Shown here: in pieces, positions 47,184 through 56,815 of the stretch
Numbering within the stretch: position 1 is the first letter of the stretch
Layout of the letters: each line of letters starts with the position of its first letter
Notes under the pieces: model-generated
Told to the model about the DNA's origin: nothing
The model's database searches: none
The model's input: only the letters and a program-made list of their open reading frames with translations
Source: Actinacidiphila yanglinensis
GTDB taxonomy: Bacteria > Actinomycetota > Actinomycetes > Streptomycetales > Streptomycetaceae
Direction of reading: 5' to 3'
NCBI RefSeq assembly: GCF_900107965.1
Contig: NZ_FNVU01000003.1
Coordinates: 248,001 to 312,000, forward strand
Length of the DNA stretch: 64,000 nt
Position numbers and translations under genes: made by a program

Positions 47184-49325
47184 TCAGTTCAGGCCGGGGA
47201 TGAACTGCACGACGAGGTCGATGAGTTTGATGCCGGCGAACGGCAGGACCAGCCCGCCCAGGCCGTACACCCATATGTTGCGGCTGAGCAGCGCGGAGGC
47301 CGAGGACGGCTTGTAGCGCACGCCGCGCAGGGCCAGCGGGATCAGGGCCACGATGATCAGCGCGTTGAAGATGATCGCGGAGGTGATCGCCGAGGTCGGG
47401 CTGTGCAGGCCCATGATGTTGAGGTGGTGCAGGCCCGGGTACACGCCGGCGAACATCGCGGGGATGATCGCGAAGTACTTCGCGACGTCGTTGGCGATGG
47501 AGAAGGTGGTCAGCGCGCCGCGGGTGATGAGGAGTTGCTTGCCGATCTCGACGATCTCGATCAGCTTGGTCGGGTTGGAGTCGAGGTCCACCATGTTCCC
47601 GGCCTCCTTGGCGGCCGAGGTGCCGGTGTTCATCGCCACGCCGACGTCGGCCTGGGCCAGCGCGGGGGCGTCGTTGGTGCCGTCGCCGGTCATCGCGACC
47701 AGCTTCCCGCCCTCCTGCTCCCGCCGGATCAGGGCCATCTTGTCCTCGGGCGTGGCCTCGGCGAGGAAGTCGTCCACGCCGGCCTCGTCCGCGATCGCCT
47801 TGGCGGTCATCGGGTTGTCGCCGGTGATCATCACGGTGCGGATGCCCATCCGGCGCAGCTCGTCGAACCGCTCCCGCATGCCTGCCTTGACGACGTCCTT
47901 GAGGTTGATGACGCCGAGCACGGTGGCGACCTTGGTCCCCTCGCGCTCGACCACCTCACCGACGACCAGCGGGGTGCCGCCGGCCCCGGCGATGGCGTCG
48001 ACCATCGGGCCGATCTCCTCGGTGGGGTGGCCGCCGTTCTCGCGGATCCACTGCATCACCGCGGTCGCGGCGCCCTTGCGCAGGCTGCGCTGGTCGCCGT
48101 CCTCGACGAGGTCGACACCGCTCATCCGGGTCTGCGCGGTGAACGGCACGAACTGCGCGCCCCGCAACTCGCCCTCGGCGCGGCCGCGCAGGGCGTACCG
48201 CTCCTTGGCCAGGACCACGATGGAGCGGCCCTCGGGCGTCTCGTCGGCCAGCGACGACAGCTGGGCGGCGTCGGCGAGTTCCTCGATGGTCACCTTGCCC
48301 GCGGGCACGAACTCGGCCGCCTGCCGGTTGCCCAGGGTGATGGTGCCGGTCTTGTCCAGCAGCAGGGTGTTGACGTCGCCCGCCGCCTCGACGGCACGTC
48401 CCGACATGGCCAGCACGTTGCGCTGCACCAGCCGGTCCATGCCCGCGATGCCGATCGCGGACAGCAGCGCCCCGATCGTGGTCGGGATCAGTGCCACCAG
48501 CAGCGCCACCAGGACCACGATGGTCTGCTCGGCGCCCGCGTAGATCGCGAACGGCTGGAGGGTCACCACGGCCAGCATGAAGATGATGGTCATCGACGCC
48601 AGCAGGATGTTCAGCGCGATCTCGTTCGGCGTCTTCTGCCGTGCCGCGCCCTCGACCAGGGCGATCATCCGGTCGATGAAGGTCTCACCCGGCTTGGAGG
48701 TGATCTTCACGACGATCCGGTCGGACAGGACCGTCGTACCGCCGGTGACCGCGGAACGGTCGCCGCCGGACTCGCGGATGACCGGTGCGGACTCGCCGGT
48801 GATCGCCGACTCGTCGACCGAGGCGACGCCCTCGACGACGTCGCCGTCGCCGGGGATGATCTGCCCGGCCTCGACCACCACGTGGTCGCCGAGCCGGAGT
48901 TCGGCGGCCGGCGCCGACTCCTCGCGCGGGTTCGCGGCGCCGTGCCGCCAGTCGACCAGCCGCCGCGCGACGGTGTCGGTCTTGGTCCGGCGCAGCGTCT
49001 CGGCCTGCGCCTTGCCGCGGCCCTCGGCCACGGCCTCGGACAGGTTGGCGAAGATCACGGTCAGCCACAGCCAGACGGCGATCACCCAGGCGAAGACGCT
49101 CGGGTCCTTGATCGCGGACAGCGTGGTCAGTACCGAGCCGACCTCGACCACGAACATGACCGGGTTGCGGACCATGGTGCGGGGGTCGAGCTTCCGGCAC
49201 GCGTCAGGAAGCGAGACGAGCAGTTGCTTCGGATCGAGCATCCCGCCGGAGACCCGGTGCCGCTCGGGCGGCTCCGGGGTCGCCCCCGGCGATACGGGGG
49301 GTTCGAGGGTGGTCACGGACGACAT
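47184..49325 (-). CDS. kdpB: potassium-transporting ATPase subunit B (P-type)
   Basis: A 713-residue P-type ATPase. The phosphorylated Asp is in [16 protein letters not shown]; the actuator loop has [19 protein letters not shown]; the hinge is [18 protein letters not shown]. Seven membrane helices fit the family. It drives high-affinity K+ uptake with KdpA, C and F. The stop of kdpA overlaps its ATG by one base (TGATG). Confidence 0.97.
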   Translation of the reverse strand: MSSVTTLEPPVSPGATPEPPERHRVSGGMLDPKQLLVSLPDACRKLDPRTMVRNPVMFVVEVGSVLTTLSAIKDPSVFAWVIAVWLWLTVIFANLSEAVAEGRGKAQAETLRRTKTDTVARRLVDWRHGAANPREESAPAAELRLGDHVVVEAGQIIPGDGDVVEGVASVDESAITGESAPVIRESGGDRSAVTGGTTVLSDRIVVKITSKPGETFIDRMIALVEGAARQKTPNEIALNILLASMTIIFMLAVVTLQPFAIYAGAEQTIVVLVALLVALIPTTIGALLSAIGIAGMDRLVQRNVLAMSGRAVEAAGDVNTLLLDKTGTITLGNRQAAEFVPAGKVTIEELADAAQLSSLADETPEGRSIVVLAKERYALRGRAEGELRGAQFVPFTAQTRMSGVDLVEDGDQRSLRKGAATAVMQWIRENGGHPTEEIGPMVDAIAGAGGTPLVVGEVVEREGTKVATVLGVINLKDVVKAGMRERFDELRRMGIRTVMITGDNPMTAKAIADEAGVDDFLAEATPEDKMALIRREQEGGKLVAMTGDGTNDAPALAQADVGVAMNTGTSAAKEAGNMVDLDSNPTKLIEIVEIGKQLLITRGALTTFSIANDVAKYFAIIPAMFAGVYPGLHHLNIMGLHSPTSAITSAIIFNALIIVALIPLALRGVRYKPSSASALLSRNIWVYGLGGLVLPFAGIKLIDLVVQFIPGLN

Positions 49326-50989
49326 CAGTGGAGACCTTCCGCAAGCGGCCCCAGCGCGAGCGCGGGGAAGTACGTGAGACCGACGACGATGATGACCACC
49401 GCGGTCAGCAGGCCGACGAACTGCGGCCGGTGGGTGGGCAGGGTGCCCGCGGTCGCCGGCACCGGTTGCTGCTTACCGAGCGAGCCGGCCAGCGCCAGGA
49501 TGAACACCATGGGCAGGAAGCGGCCGATGAGCATGGCCAGGCCCAGCGCGGTGTTCCACCAGTTCGAGGTCACGGTGATACCGGCGAACGCGGAGCCGTT
49601 GTTGTTGGCGGCCGAGGTGAAGGCGTACAGCACCTCGGAGAAGCCGTGCGCGCCGGTGTTGAGCATGTTCGCCCGCTCGCCGGGCAGCGCCATCGCGATG
49701 CCCGCGCCGACCAGCACCACCGCGGGGGTGGTGAGGATGTACAGCGAGGCGAACTTCATCTCCCGGCCGCCGAGCTTCTTGCCCAGGTACTCCGGGGTGC
49801 GGCCGACCATCAGACCGGCCACGAAGACCGTGATGATGGCCAGGATGAGCATGCCGTACAGGCCGGAGCCGGTACCGCCGGGCGCGATCTCGCCCAGCAT
49901 CATGTTGAAGATGGTCGTGCCGCCGCCCAGCGGCGTGAACGAGTCGTGGAAGGAGTTGACGGCTCCGGTCGAGGTGAGCGTGGTCGACGCCGCGAACAGC
50001 GCCGACCCCCAGACCCCGATCCGCTGTTCCTTGCCCTCCAGCATGCCGCCGGCCGCGTGGCCCGCCGCGCTGTGGTAGCTGTGCAGCTCGTTGACGGTGA
50101 TGATCGCCACCGAGGCGGCCCAGATCAGCGCCATCACCGCGAGGATCGCGTAGCCCTGGCGCTTGTCGCCGACCATCGTGCCGAAGGTGCGCGGCAGGCA
50201 GGCGGAGATCACCAGCAGCAGGTAGATCTCGACGATGTTGGTGAAGGCGTTGGGGTTCTCGAAGGGGTGCGCGGAGTTGGCGTTGTAGAACCCGCCGCCG
50301 TTGGTGCCGAGTTCCTTGATGGTCTCCTGCGAGGCGACCGGACCGCCGGTGATGCTCTGGTGGTCGCCGACGATCGTGGAGATGGAGTGGACGCCGTGGA
50401 AGTTCTGGATGGCGCCGCACGCGACCAGGATGATCGCGAAGACGAAGGCCATCGGGAGCAGCAGCCGCAGCACGATCCGGGTCAGGTCCACCCAGAAGTT
50501 GCCGACCCGGTCGGTGCGCCTGCGGGTGAAGCCGCGGATCAGGGCGGCGACGACCGCGATGCCCACGGCGGCCGACACGAAGTTCTGCACCGCCAGACCC
50601 GCCATCTGCACCAGGTGGCCCATGGTCGACTCACCGGAGTACGACTGCCAGTTGGTGTTGGTGACGAAGGACACGGCGGTGTTGAAGGACGTCGCCGGGT
50701 TGACCGCCGCCATCCCTTCGGCCAGCGGCAGGTGGTTCTGCAGCCGCTGGAGCCCGTACAGGAACAGCACGGACATCGCGGAGAACGCCAGCACGCTGCG
50801 CAGGTAGACCGGCCAGCGCTGGTCGGCGTCACCGTCCACCCCGCCGGCCCGGTAGAGGAACTTCTCCACCTTCCAGTGCCGCGGCGAGGTGAGGATGTGG
50901 GCCATGTAGTCGCCCAGCGGCCGGTAGGACAGGGCGAGTACGGCGAGCAGCGCGAGGATCTGCAGCCAGCCCGCAAGGGTGTCGTTCAC
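49325..50989 (-). CDS. kdpA: potassium-transporting ATPase subunit A (channel-like)
   Basis: A 554-residue K+-binding and translocating subunit with about ten helices. Selectivity-loop regions include [40 protein letters not shown] and [14 protein letters not shown], all conserved in KdpA. The start is GTG 50989, overlapping the kdpF stop by one base. Length is normal. Confidence 0.97.
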   Translation of the reverse strand: MNDTLAGWLQILALLAVLALSYRPLGDYMAHILTSPRHWKVEKFLYRAGGVDGDADQRWPVYLRSVLAFSAMSVLFLYGLQRLQNHLPLAEGMAAVNPATSFNTAVSFVTNTNWQSYSGESTMGHLVQMAGLAVQNFVSAAVGIAVVAALIRGFTRRRTDRVGNFWVDLTRIVLRLLLPMAFVFAIILVACGAIQNFHGVHSISTIVGDHQSITGGPVASQETIKELGTNGGGFYNANSAHPFENPNAFTNIVEIYLLLVISACLPRTFGTMVGDKRQGYAILAVMALIWAASVAIITVNELHSYHSAAGHAAGGMLEGKEQRIGVWGSALFAASTTLTSTGAVNSFHDSFTPLGGGTTIFNMMLGEIAPGGTGSGLYGMLILAIITVFVAGLMVGRTPEYLGKKLGGREMKFASLYILTTPAVVLVGAGIAMALPGERANMLNTGAHGFSEVLYAFTSAANNNGSAFAGITVTSNWWNTALGLAMLIGRFLPMVFILALAGSLGKQQPVPATAGTLPTHRPQFVGLLTAVVIIVVGLTYFPALALGPLAEGLH

Positions 50990-51078
50990 TAGAACTTCTC
51001 CGGGTGGATCAGGGCCAGCACCAGGTATCCGACCAGGGCCACCGCGACGACGAGTCCGACGACGTTCTCCACGCTCAC
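50989..51078 (-). CDS. kdpF: small Kdp subunit KdpF
   Basis: A 29-residue single-helix peptide starting [20 protein letters not shown] and ending IHPEKF, matching KdpF, the subunit that stabilises the pump complex in the membrane. Start GTG overlaps the stop of the preceding small peptide (GTGA) and its stop overlaps the kdpA GTG (TAGTG). Confidence 0.93.
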   Translation of the reverse strand: MSVENVVGLVVAVALVGYLVLALIHPEKF

Positions 51079-51158
51079 AGCCGCTCCACCCCCTTGGCCA
51101 CCAGGCCGATGACGGCGAAGACGACGACGCTCAGGAGAATGAATAGAAGGTCTGGCAT
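51075..51158 (-). CDS. 27-residue membrane peptide heading the kdp genes
   Basis: A frame from ATG 51158 encodes [20 protein letters not shown] and ends AKGVERL: one hydrophobic helix with a basic C-terminus. Its stop overlaps the kdpF start (GTGA). Similar small peptides precede kdpF in other streptomycetes as I recall. It may be an extra pump subunit or a leader that sets kdpF translation; the ribosome site is weak. Confidence 0.75.
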   Translation of the reverse strand: MPDLLFILLSVVVFAVIGLVAKGVERL

Positions 51159-51325
51159 GCGAAGGCACCCCGGGAAGTCATTCGATGAGGGACGGAACCG
51201 CCCGCCTGCCGTGGTGGGGCAGGTGGGCGACGCCGACCGGTTCACCGGTCGGCCCCCCTACTGAATCCCGCCGCCACCCGACCGGCGGCCCGCGTTAGCG
51301 CCTTCCTGACGCGCCCACCTGCGGC

Positions 51326-51343
51326 CTTGACGGTGTCTTGACG
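51326..51343 (-). promoter_or_regulatory. candidate KdpE site before the kdpFABC genes
   Basis: CTTGACG occurs at 51326-51332 and 51337-51343, 11 bp apart start to start, with a related CCTGACG 21 bp away at 51305-51311. A one-turn spaced direct repeat is the usual site for OmpR-family dimers. The same arrangement occurs before kdpD. It lies about 170-185 bp before the first small gene. Confidence 0.55.
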
Positions 51344-51380
51344 CCCGTGACCGGGGCGTGATGACCCGCAGGGCGGACGG

Positions 51381-54041
51381 CTACTGGTAGAGCTCCGACC
51401 GGGACGGGTCGGGCTCGGGCACCGGGCCCGGTTCCGGCCCCGCCGAGGGCAGCGAGAGCACCATCGTCAGGCCGCCGCCCGGGGTGTCCTCGGGGGTCAG
51501 CGAGCCGTGCATCGCCTCGGTCAGGCCGCGGGCCAGCGCCAGGCCGAGACCGAGGCCGGTGCCGTTGTCGTGGTCGCCCATCCGCTGGAAGGGCTCGAAG
51601 GCGCGCTCCCGGTCCCGCTCGGGCAGGCCCGGGCCGCGGTCGACCACCCGCAGCTCCACCCGGTCGCCCAGGGCGCTCGCGGTCAGCACCACCGGGTGCT
51701 GGGCCGGCGCGTGCCGTACCGCGTTGGCCAGGAGGTTGGCGATGATCCGCTCCAGCAGCGGCGGATCGGCCAGCACGGCCGGGGCCCGCTCCAGGCCGTG
51801 GGTGTCGATGCCGGGGGCGTCCGCGGGCAGCGACTCCAGCGCGGCGGGCAGCACCTCCTCCAGCGCGGTGGCCCGCAGCCGCAGCCGCAGGGCGCCCGCC
51901 TGGAGCCTGCTCATGTCCAGTAGGTTGTCCACCAGCCGGCTCAGCCGCGCCAGCGACTCCTCCGCGGTGGCCAGCAGCTCCTCGCGGTCCTCGGCGGAGA
52001 ACTCCACGTCCTGGCTGCGCAGCGAGCTGACCGCGGCCCAGCCCACCGCCAGCGGGGTGCGCAGGTCGTGGCTGACCGCGGCCAGCAGCGCGGTGCGCAT
52101 CCGGTCGGCCGCCTTCACCGGCTCCACCTCGGCGGCGACCTCGGCGAGCCTGGCCCGCTCGGCGGCCCCCGAGACGTGCGCGGCGAACGCGGCCAGCACC
52201 CGCTGGTCCGACGCGGACAGCGAACGGCCGCGCAGCACCAGCACCATCCCGTCGCCCGCCGGCACCCGGACCTCGCTCGTCCCGCCGGGGCCTTCGGGGC
52301 CTTCGGGGCCGGCATCGGAGGCGGCGCCCGGTTCCGGCGGACCCGGATCCGCCGCGACCAGCTCCGCGCTGTCCATGCCGAACGTCTCCCGCGCCCGGTC
52401 CAGCAGCGCCGGCAGCGCGTCGCCGCCCCGGACGATGCTGCCCGCCAGGGACGACAGCGTCTCGGCCTCGGCGGTGGCCCGGGCCGCGCGCCGGGACAGC
52501 CGGAGCGAGCGGTCCACGACGGCCGCCACCGTGCCGGCCACGACCACGAACACCGCCAGCGCCAGGATGTTGTTGGGCTCGGCAATGGTGAACTTCCCGA
52601 CCGGCGGGATGAAGTAGTAGTTCAGCAGCAGCGACGCCGTCACCGACGCCACCACCGCGGAGACCACCCCGCCGAAGCACGCGACACCGACCACCGCGAG
52701 CAGGAACAGCAGCGCCTCGCTGGTCAGGTTGAGGCTGCCGCGGCTGTTGGCGAGCACCGCGGTGAGCGCCACCGGCAGCACCAGCCCGCTCACCGGGCCG
52801 GCGACCAGCCGCCACGTGGTGAGCGTGCGGCGCCGCGACGGCAGCAGCCGGCCGTGCCCGGCCCGCTCGTGCGTGACCATGTGCACGTCGATGTCGGCCG
52901 AACTGCCCACCGTGGTCTCGCCGATGCCCCGCCCGGTCAGCAGCCGCTCCCACCGCCGGCGGCTGCTGGTGCCCAGCACCAGCTGGGTCGCGCCCACCCC
53001 GCGGGCGAACTCCAGCAGCGCGCCGGACACGTCGTCGCCGACCACCGAGTGGTAGCTGCCGCCCAGGCTCTCCACGAGCTGCCGCTGCCGGGCCAGCGCG
53101 GCCGGCGACGCGCCCACCGCGAGCCCGTCGCTGCGCGCCACGTGCACCGCGAGCAGGTCCCGGCCGCCGTCGATGCCGGGCGAACCCCCGCCGGCGGACC
53201 GGTCGGCGATCCGGGCCGCCCGGCGGATCAGCGTCTCGCCCTCCGGGCCGCCGGTCAGCGCCACCACCACGCGTTCCTTGGTCTCCCAGACCCGCCCTAT
53301 GCCGTGCTCGCTGCGGTAGCGGTGCAGCGCCTCGTCGACCCGCCCGGCCACCCACAGCAGTGCCAGCTCCCGCAGCGCGGTCAGGTTGCCGATCCGGAAG
53401 TAGTTGGCGAGGGCCGCGTCGACCTTCTCCGCGCTGTAGACGTTGCCGTGCGCCATCCGGCGGCGCAGGGCCTCCGCCGGCATGTCCACCAGCTCGATCT
53501 GGTCGGCGCGCCGCACCATCTCGTCGGGTACGGTCTCGCGCTGCGGCACCTCCGTGATCTTCTCGACCACGTCGTTGACGGACTCCAGGTGCTGGATGTT
53601 GACGGTGGTGACCACGTCGATACCCGCGGCGAGCAGCGTCTCCACGTCCTGCCAGCGCTTGGCGTTGCGCATGCCGGGCGGGTTGGAGTGCGGCAACTCG
53701 TCCACCAGCGCGACCTCGGGGCGGCGGGCGAGCACCGCCTCCAGGTCCATCTCGCTGACCACGGTGCCGCGGTACTCCCGCTCCAGCCGGGGCACCACTT
53801 CGAGGCCGTCGACCAGCGCCAGGGTGTGCCGCCTGCGGTGGCACTCCACCAGCGCGACCACCACGTCCGTGCCGCGCTCGGCGCGGCGGTGGCCCTCGTC
53901 CAGCATCCGGTAGGTCTTGCCGACGCCGGGCGCCGCGCCGAGGAACACTTTCAGCACTCCGCGGCGGCCCTGCCGCCGTTCCCGTTCCCAGAGGTCGGAC
54001 GGGGTGGGTGACGGCAGCCGGCCGTCCGTGGCGTCGGGCAT
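51381..54041 (-). CDS. kdpD: KdpD-type osmosensing/potassium-sensing histidine kinase
   Basis: An 886-residue kinase. The N-terminal KdpD domain (about 20-230) has the Walker A-like FLGAAPGVGKTYRMLDEG and VDELPHSN. A USP-like domain follows (about 250-375), then four helices of DUF4118 (about 400-500), a GAF-like segment, HisKA with VSHDLRTPLAVGW, and HATPase with NLLANAVRHAP and GTGLGLGLALARGL. ATG 54041 has GGAG 8 nt upstream. It controls KdpE, encoded 5 kb downstream on the same strand. A 222-bp gap with a candidate KdpE site separates it from the structural genes. Confidence 0.95.
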   Translation of the reverse strand: MPDATDGRLPSPTPSDLWERERRQGRRGVLKVFLGAAPGVGKTYRMLDEGHRRAERGTDVVVALVECHRRRHTLALVDGLEVVPRLEREYRGTVVSEMDLEAVLARRPEVALVDELPHSNPPGMRNAKRWQDVETLLAAGIDVVTTVNIQHLESVNDVVEKITEVPQRETVPDEMVRRADQIELVDMPAEALRRRMAHGNVYSAEKVDAALANYFRIGNLTALRELALLWVAGRVDEALHRYRSEHGIGRVWETKERVVVALTGGPEGETLIRRAARIADRSAGGGSPGIDGGRDLLAVHVARSDGLAVGASPAALARQRQLVESLGGSYHSVVGDDVSGALLEFARGVGATQLVLGTSSRRRWERLLTGRGIGETTVGSSADIDVHMVTHERAGHGRLLPSRRRTLTTWRLVAGPVSGLVLPVALTAVLANSRGSLNLTSEALLFLLAVVGVACFGGVVSAVVASVTASLLLNYYFIPPVGKFTIAEPNNILALAVFVVVAGTVAAVVDRSLRLSRRAARATAEAETLSSLAGSIVRGGDALPALLDRARETFGMDSAELVAADPGPPEPGAASDAGPEGPEGPGGTSEVRVPAGDGMVLVLRGRSLSASDQRVLAAFAAHVSGAAERARLAEVAAEVEPVKAADRMRTALLAAVSHDLRTPLAVGWAAVSSLRSQDVEFSAEDREELLATAEESLARLSRLVDNLLDMSRLQAGALRLRLRATALEEVLPAALESLPADAPGIDTHGLERAPAVLADPPLLERIIANLLANAVRHAPAQHPVVLTASALGDRVELRVVDRGPGLPERDRERAFEPFQRMGDHDNGTGLGLGLALARGLTEAMHGSLTPEDTPGGGLTMVLSLPSAGPEPGPVPEPDPSRSELYQ

Positions 54042-54176
54042 GGACACGTCTCCAGGTGCCGGGCAGCGGGCATCGGGCCCGGTCAGGCTGGTTGCCGGGA
54101 TCATCGTCCCCACGCAAGCCGACGGGGTGGCCCGCGGCCAGATCGTTGACGTTTTCCTGGCACCGGAGCCCGGAAT

Positions 54177-54194
54177 CTTGACGCGCCGTTGACG
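54177..54194 (-). promoter_or_regulatory. candidate KdpE site before kdpD
   Basis: CTTGACG (54177-54183) and GTTGACG (54188-54194) lie 11 bp apart start to start, as at 51326. A third GTTGACG is at 54145-54151. On the plus strand TTGACG could also be a -35 element for the divergent metallophosphoesterase, so the two readings compete here. Confidence 0.5.
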
Positions 54195-54282
54195 CCGCAC
54201 CCGGACCCGCCGGGTGGTACGGGCCGGGCGTGGAGCCGGAGTTGAGGCGACGGCCGGGGGCCACAGTTGTTACTCTGCGTCG

Positions 54283-55803
54283 ATGTCCGCCTCCTCGCGT
54301 GAATCGCTGGCCGGTGCCGGCTGGCAGGATCAGGAACCCGGCGCCTACCGGGAGTTGATGCCGCCCAAGGTCGTCAAGCTGTCGTGGCTGGACCCGTCCA
54401 CCCTGTGGCGGGCCCGCAACGGCCCGCTCGCCTCGATGTTCGGCGACCCCACCGGCACCGACCGGCAGCGCTGGGTCCGGGCCCAGGTCGCGCGCGGGGA
54501 CGCCGAAGAGGACCTGGTGATCACCCGCACCGACCCGGACACCTTCTCCTTCATGCTGCTCGGCGACACCGGCGAGGGCGACGGCCCGCAGTACGCGGTG
54601 GTGCCCGGATTGCTCGAGGCCGGTGCCGGCACCCGCTTCGCGGTGGTGTGCAGCGATGTGCTGTACCCGGTCGGCAGCGGCAACGAGTACCCCACGAAGT
54701 TCTTCCGCCCCTACCGCGACTACGCCGCGCCGATCTACGCGATACCCGGCAACCACGACTGGTACGACGGCCTGACCGGCTTCATGCGGGTCTTCTGCCG
54801 CGCCCCCGCCCTGCCGCCCGCCGCCCGGCCCCGGCCGCTGTCGCGCGCCTGGTGGCGCGGCCTGCTGTGGGCCCGGCCCGACACCCCCGACGACGCGCTC
54901 ATCGACGAGGCCAGGACGCTGCGCTCCGCCCCCGAACAGGCCGCGTCGCAGCCGGGCCCGTACTGGGCGATGGACGCCGGGCCGATCCGGATCATCGGCA
55001 TCGACACGGGGCTGCTCGGCGACATCGACCGGGAGCAGGGGGAGTGGCTGCGCCGGGTCGCACGCGGCCCGCGGCCGAAGATCCTGGTCACCGGCTCGCC
55101 GATCTACGTCGACGGCGAGCACCACCCGTGCGCGATAGGTGGCGGCGGGACGGTGGACGACATCGTCCGCGACCCCGCGCACCACTTCGTCGCCGCGATC
55201 GGCGGCGACATCCACAACTACCAGCACTATCCGGTCGACGTGGACGGCCGCCGGATCGAGTACGTCGTCTCCGGCGGCGGCGGGGCGTTCATGCACGCCA
55301 CCCACACCATCCCGCGGGTCGGGGTCGGCGGTGTCACCGAGGACGACTTCCGCTGCTACCCGATGCGCGGCGACTCGCTCGCCTTCTACAGCCGGCTCTA
55401 CGGCCGCCGGCTGCGGCTGCGCCGGCTGTTCGACCTCACCCCGGACCAGGCGGCCGCGGTGGTCGCGGCCCGGCTCGGCATCACCCCGGTCCGCGCCTCG
55501 GCGGACTCGGAGGGCAAGGTCACGCTGCGCGCCCGCTTCGTCGCGTCGATGCTGGGCGTCGCGACCCGCCCGCACCGCCGCCGCCGCGTGCGGCTGCCGG
55601 TCCGGCACGCCCTCACGCAGGTGCTCTCCCCGGGCTCGGCCACCTACAGCCCGCCCTTCTTCAAGAACTTCCTGCGGCTGGACGTCGGCCCCGAGGCGAT
55701 CCGGATCCGCTGCTACGCCGCCACCGGCCTGCGCGCCCAGGAGGTGGATCCGCCGGTGGAGGACGACTTCACGATCCCGTTGCGGCCCGGGGACGGCGGT
55801 TGA
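54283..55803 (+). CDS. metallophosphoesterase
   Basis: A 506-residue calcineurin-like phosphoesterase. Metal-site motifs appear in order: FMLLGDTGEGD, YAIPGNHDWYDG, and GGDIHNYQHYP with metal-binding His residues. No signal peptide is seen, so it is probably cytosolic. A ~170-residue C-terminal extension, basic around 420-445, has no known domain. ATG 54283 is preferred over an upstream in-frame start in the promoter region. The substrate (nucleotide, phosphoprotein or phospholipid) is unknown. Confidence 0.85.
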   Translation: MSASSRESLAGAGWQDQEPGAYRELMPPKVVKLSWLDPSTLWRARNGPLASMFGDPTGTDRQRWVRAQVARGDAEEDLVITRTDPDTFSFMLLGDTGEGDGPQYAVVPGLLEAGAGTRFAVVCSDVLYPVGSGNEYPTKFFRPYRDYAAPIYAIPGNHDWYDGLTGFMRVFCRAPALPPAARPRPLSRAWWRGLLWARPDTPDDALIDEARTLRSAPEQAASQPGPYWAMDAGPIRIIGIDTGLLGDIDREQGEWLRRVARGPRPKILVTGSPIYVDGEHHPCAIGGGGTVDDIVRDPAHHFVAAIGGDIHNYQHYPVDVDGRRIEYVVSGGGGAFMHATHTIPRVGVGGVTEDDFRCYPMRGDSLAFYSRLYGRRLRLRRLFDLTPDQAAAVVAARLGITPVRASADSEGKVTLRARFVASMLGVATRPHRRRRVRLPVRHALTQVLSPGSATYSPPFFKNFLRLDVGPEAIRIRCYAATGLRAQEVDPPVEDDFTIPLRPGDGG

Positions 55804-56028
55804 TCCGCGCCGGGCGCCTGACCCGTGTCCGGCGCCAGATCCCCGGCGGGCGGGGCGCCCGGGCATCCCGTGACGCCCGCCCGGCCGCGGTGCCGCCGGG
55901 TCGGGCCGCAGGCCGGGGGACCGCCGGGTCGAGCGCCCGGCCGGTCCGCGGGGAGGGATAATCGGCCGGGTGAGCCGGCGGAGGGACCACCCGACACCGG
56001 CTGCCGTGCCCTCAGCGGGGAGCCTGCC

Positions 56029-56730
56029 ATGACCACAGCGCGAGATCTTCTGACCGTCACCATGGACATGCCGTCCAGCCGGACCGTGGAGCGGGGCGAC
56101 CTCTCGCTGGCGCTCGCCGGCGCCGAACTGGCCGACCTGCTGAGGGCGGGCGCGGCCGACGTGGACCGGGGCCGGATCGTGCCGGGCCCGCGCTCCCCGC
56201 ACGACGACCGGCTGCTGGGCGAGGCGGCGACGGCGATGTCCCGCACCCTGCCGTTCGAGACGGTCGACGACTGGCTGTGGCGCCGGGGCCGCGGGCTGCC
56301 CGCGGCGTACCTGGCCGCGCTCACCGACGAGGGCCGGCTCGCCCGGCAGCGGGAGCGGCGCTGGCTGGTCTTCGGCAGCAGCCGGATGGTGCTGCTCGAC
56401 TCCGCGGACCGGCAACGCGCCGCCCACCGCTGGGCGGCCGAGGAACCGGTGCTGGTCGCCCTCGCCACCACCATCGGCGTCGCCGGGCACCGGCCCGAGC
56501 CCGCGCCACCGGACACGTCGGTCGAGGCCCGCCCGGACCTGCGCCCGCACCTCCCCCCGGAACTCCCGTCCGCGCTGCCGCCCGACCTCGCCGCGGAACT
56601 GCCGGACCCGGCCGTCGAGGCGGTGCTCTCCGCCGTGGTCCACGCCGTCGCCGAACTGTCCGAGGAGCGCCGCCGCCGTGCCAACCGCCTCAAGGACGCG
56701 CATGCCACGACGCTGCGCCGCGGCTACTGA
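56029..56730 (+). CDS. GPP34 (GOLPH3) family protein
   Basis: A 233-residue protein of the Golgi phosphoprotein 3-like family, common in actinobacteria. RDLLTVTMD, LSLALAGAELADLL and the basic hairpin region RLARQRERRWLVFGSSRMVLL fit the fold, which in eukaryotes binds phosphoinositide membranes. Its bacterial role is unknown. ATG 56029 gives the expected N-terminus. A 225-bp gap separates it from the phosphoesterase gene. Confidence 0.82.
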   Translation: MTTARDLLTVTMDMPSSRTVERGDLSLALAGAELADLLRAGAADVDRGRIVPGPRSPHDDRLLGEAATAMSRTLPFETVDDWLWRRGRGLPAAYLAALTDEGRLARQRERRWLVFGSSRMVLLDSADRQRAAHRWAAEEPVLVALATTIGVAGHRPEPAPPDTSVEARPDLRPHLPPELPSALPPDLAAELPDPAVEAVLSAVVHAVAELSEERRRRANRLKDAHATTLRRGY

Positions 56731-56815
56731 CCCGACGCCCGCCGCCTGCCGCCCCGGAGGTGGCGGCGCCGGGGCACCCTGAGGGCGGCGCGGCAGGTGC
56801 GCATAGGGTCGGGGC

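Noticed and set aside
51305-51343. TTGACG motifs as -35 elements of a plus-strand gene
   Set aside because: No plus-strand gene begins downstream here; the next plus-strand gene is at 54283, so the regulatory direct-repeat reading is preferred at this site.
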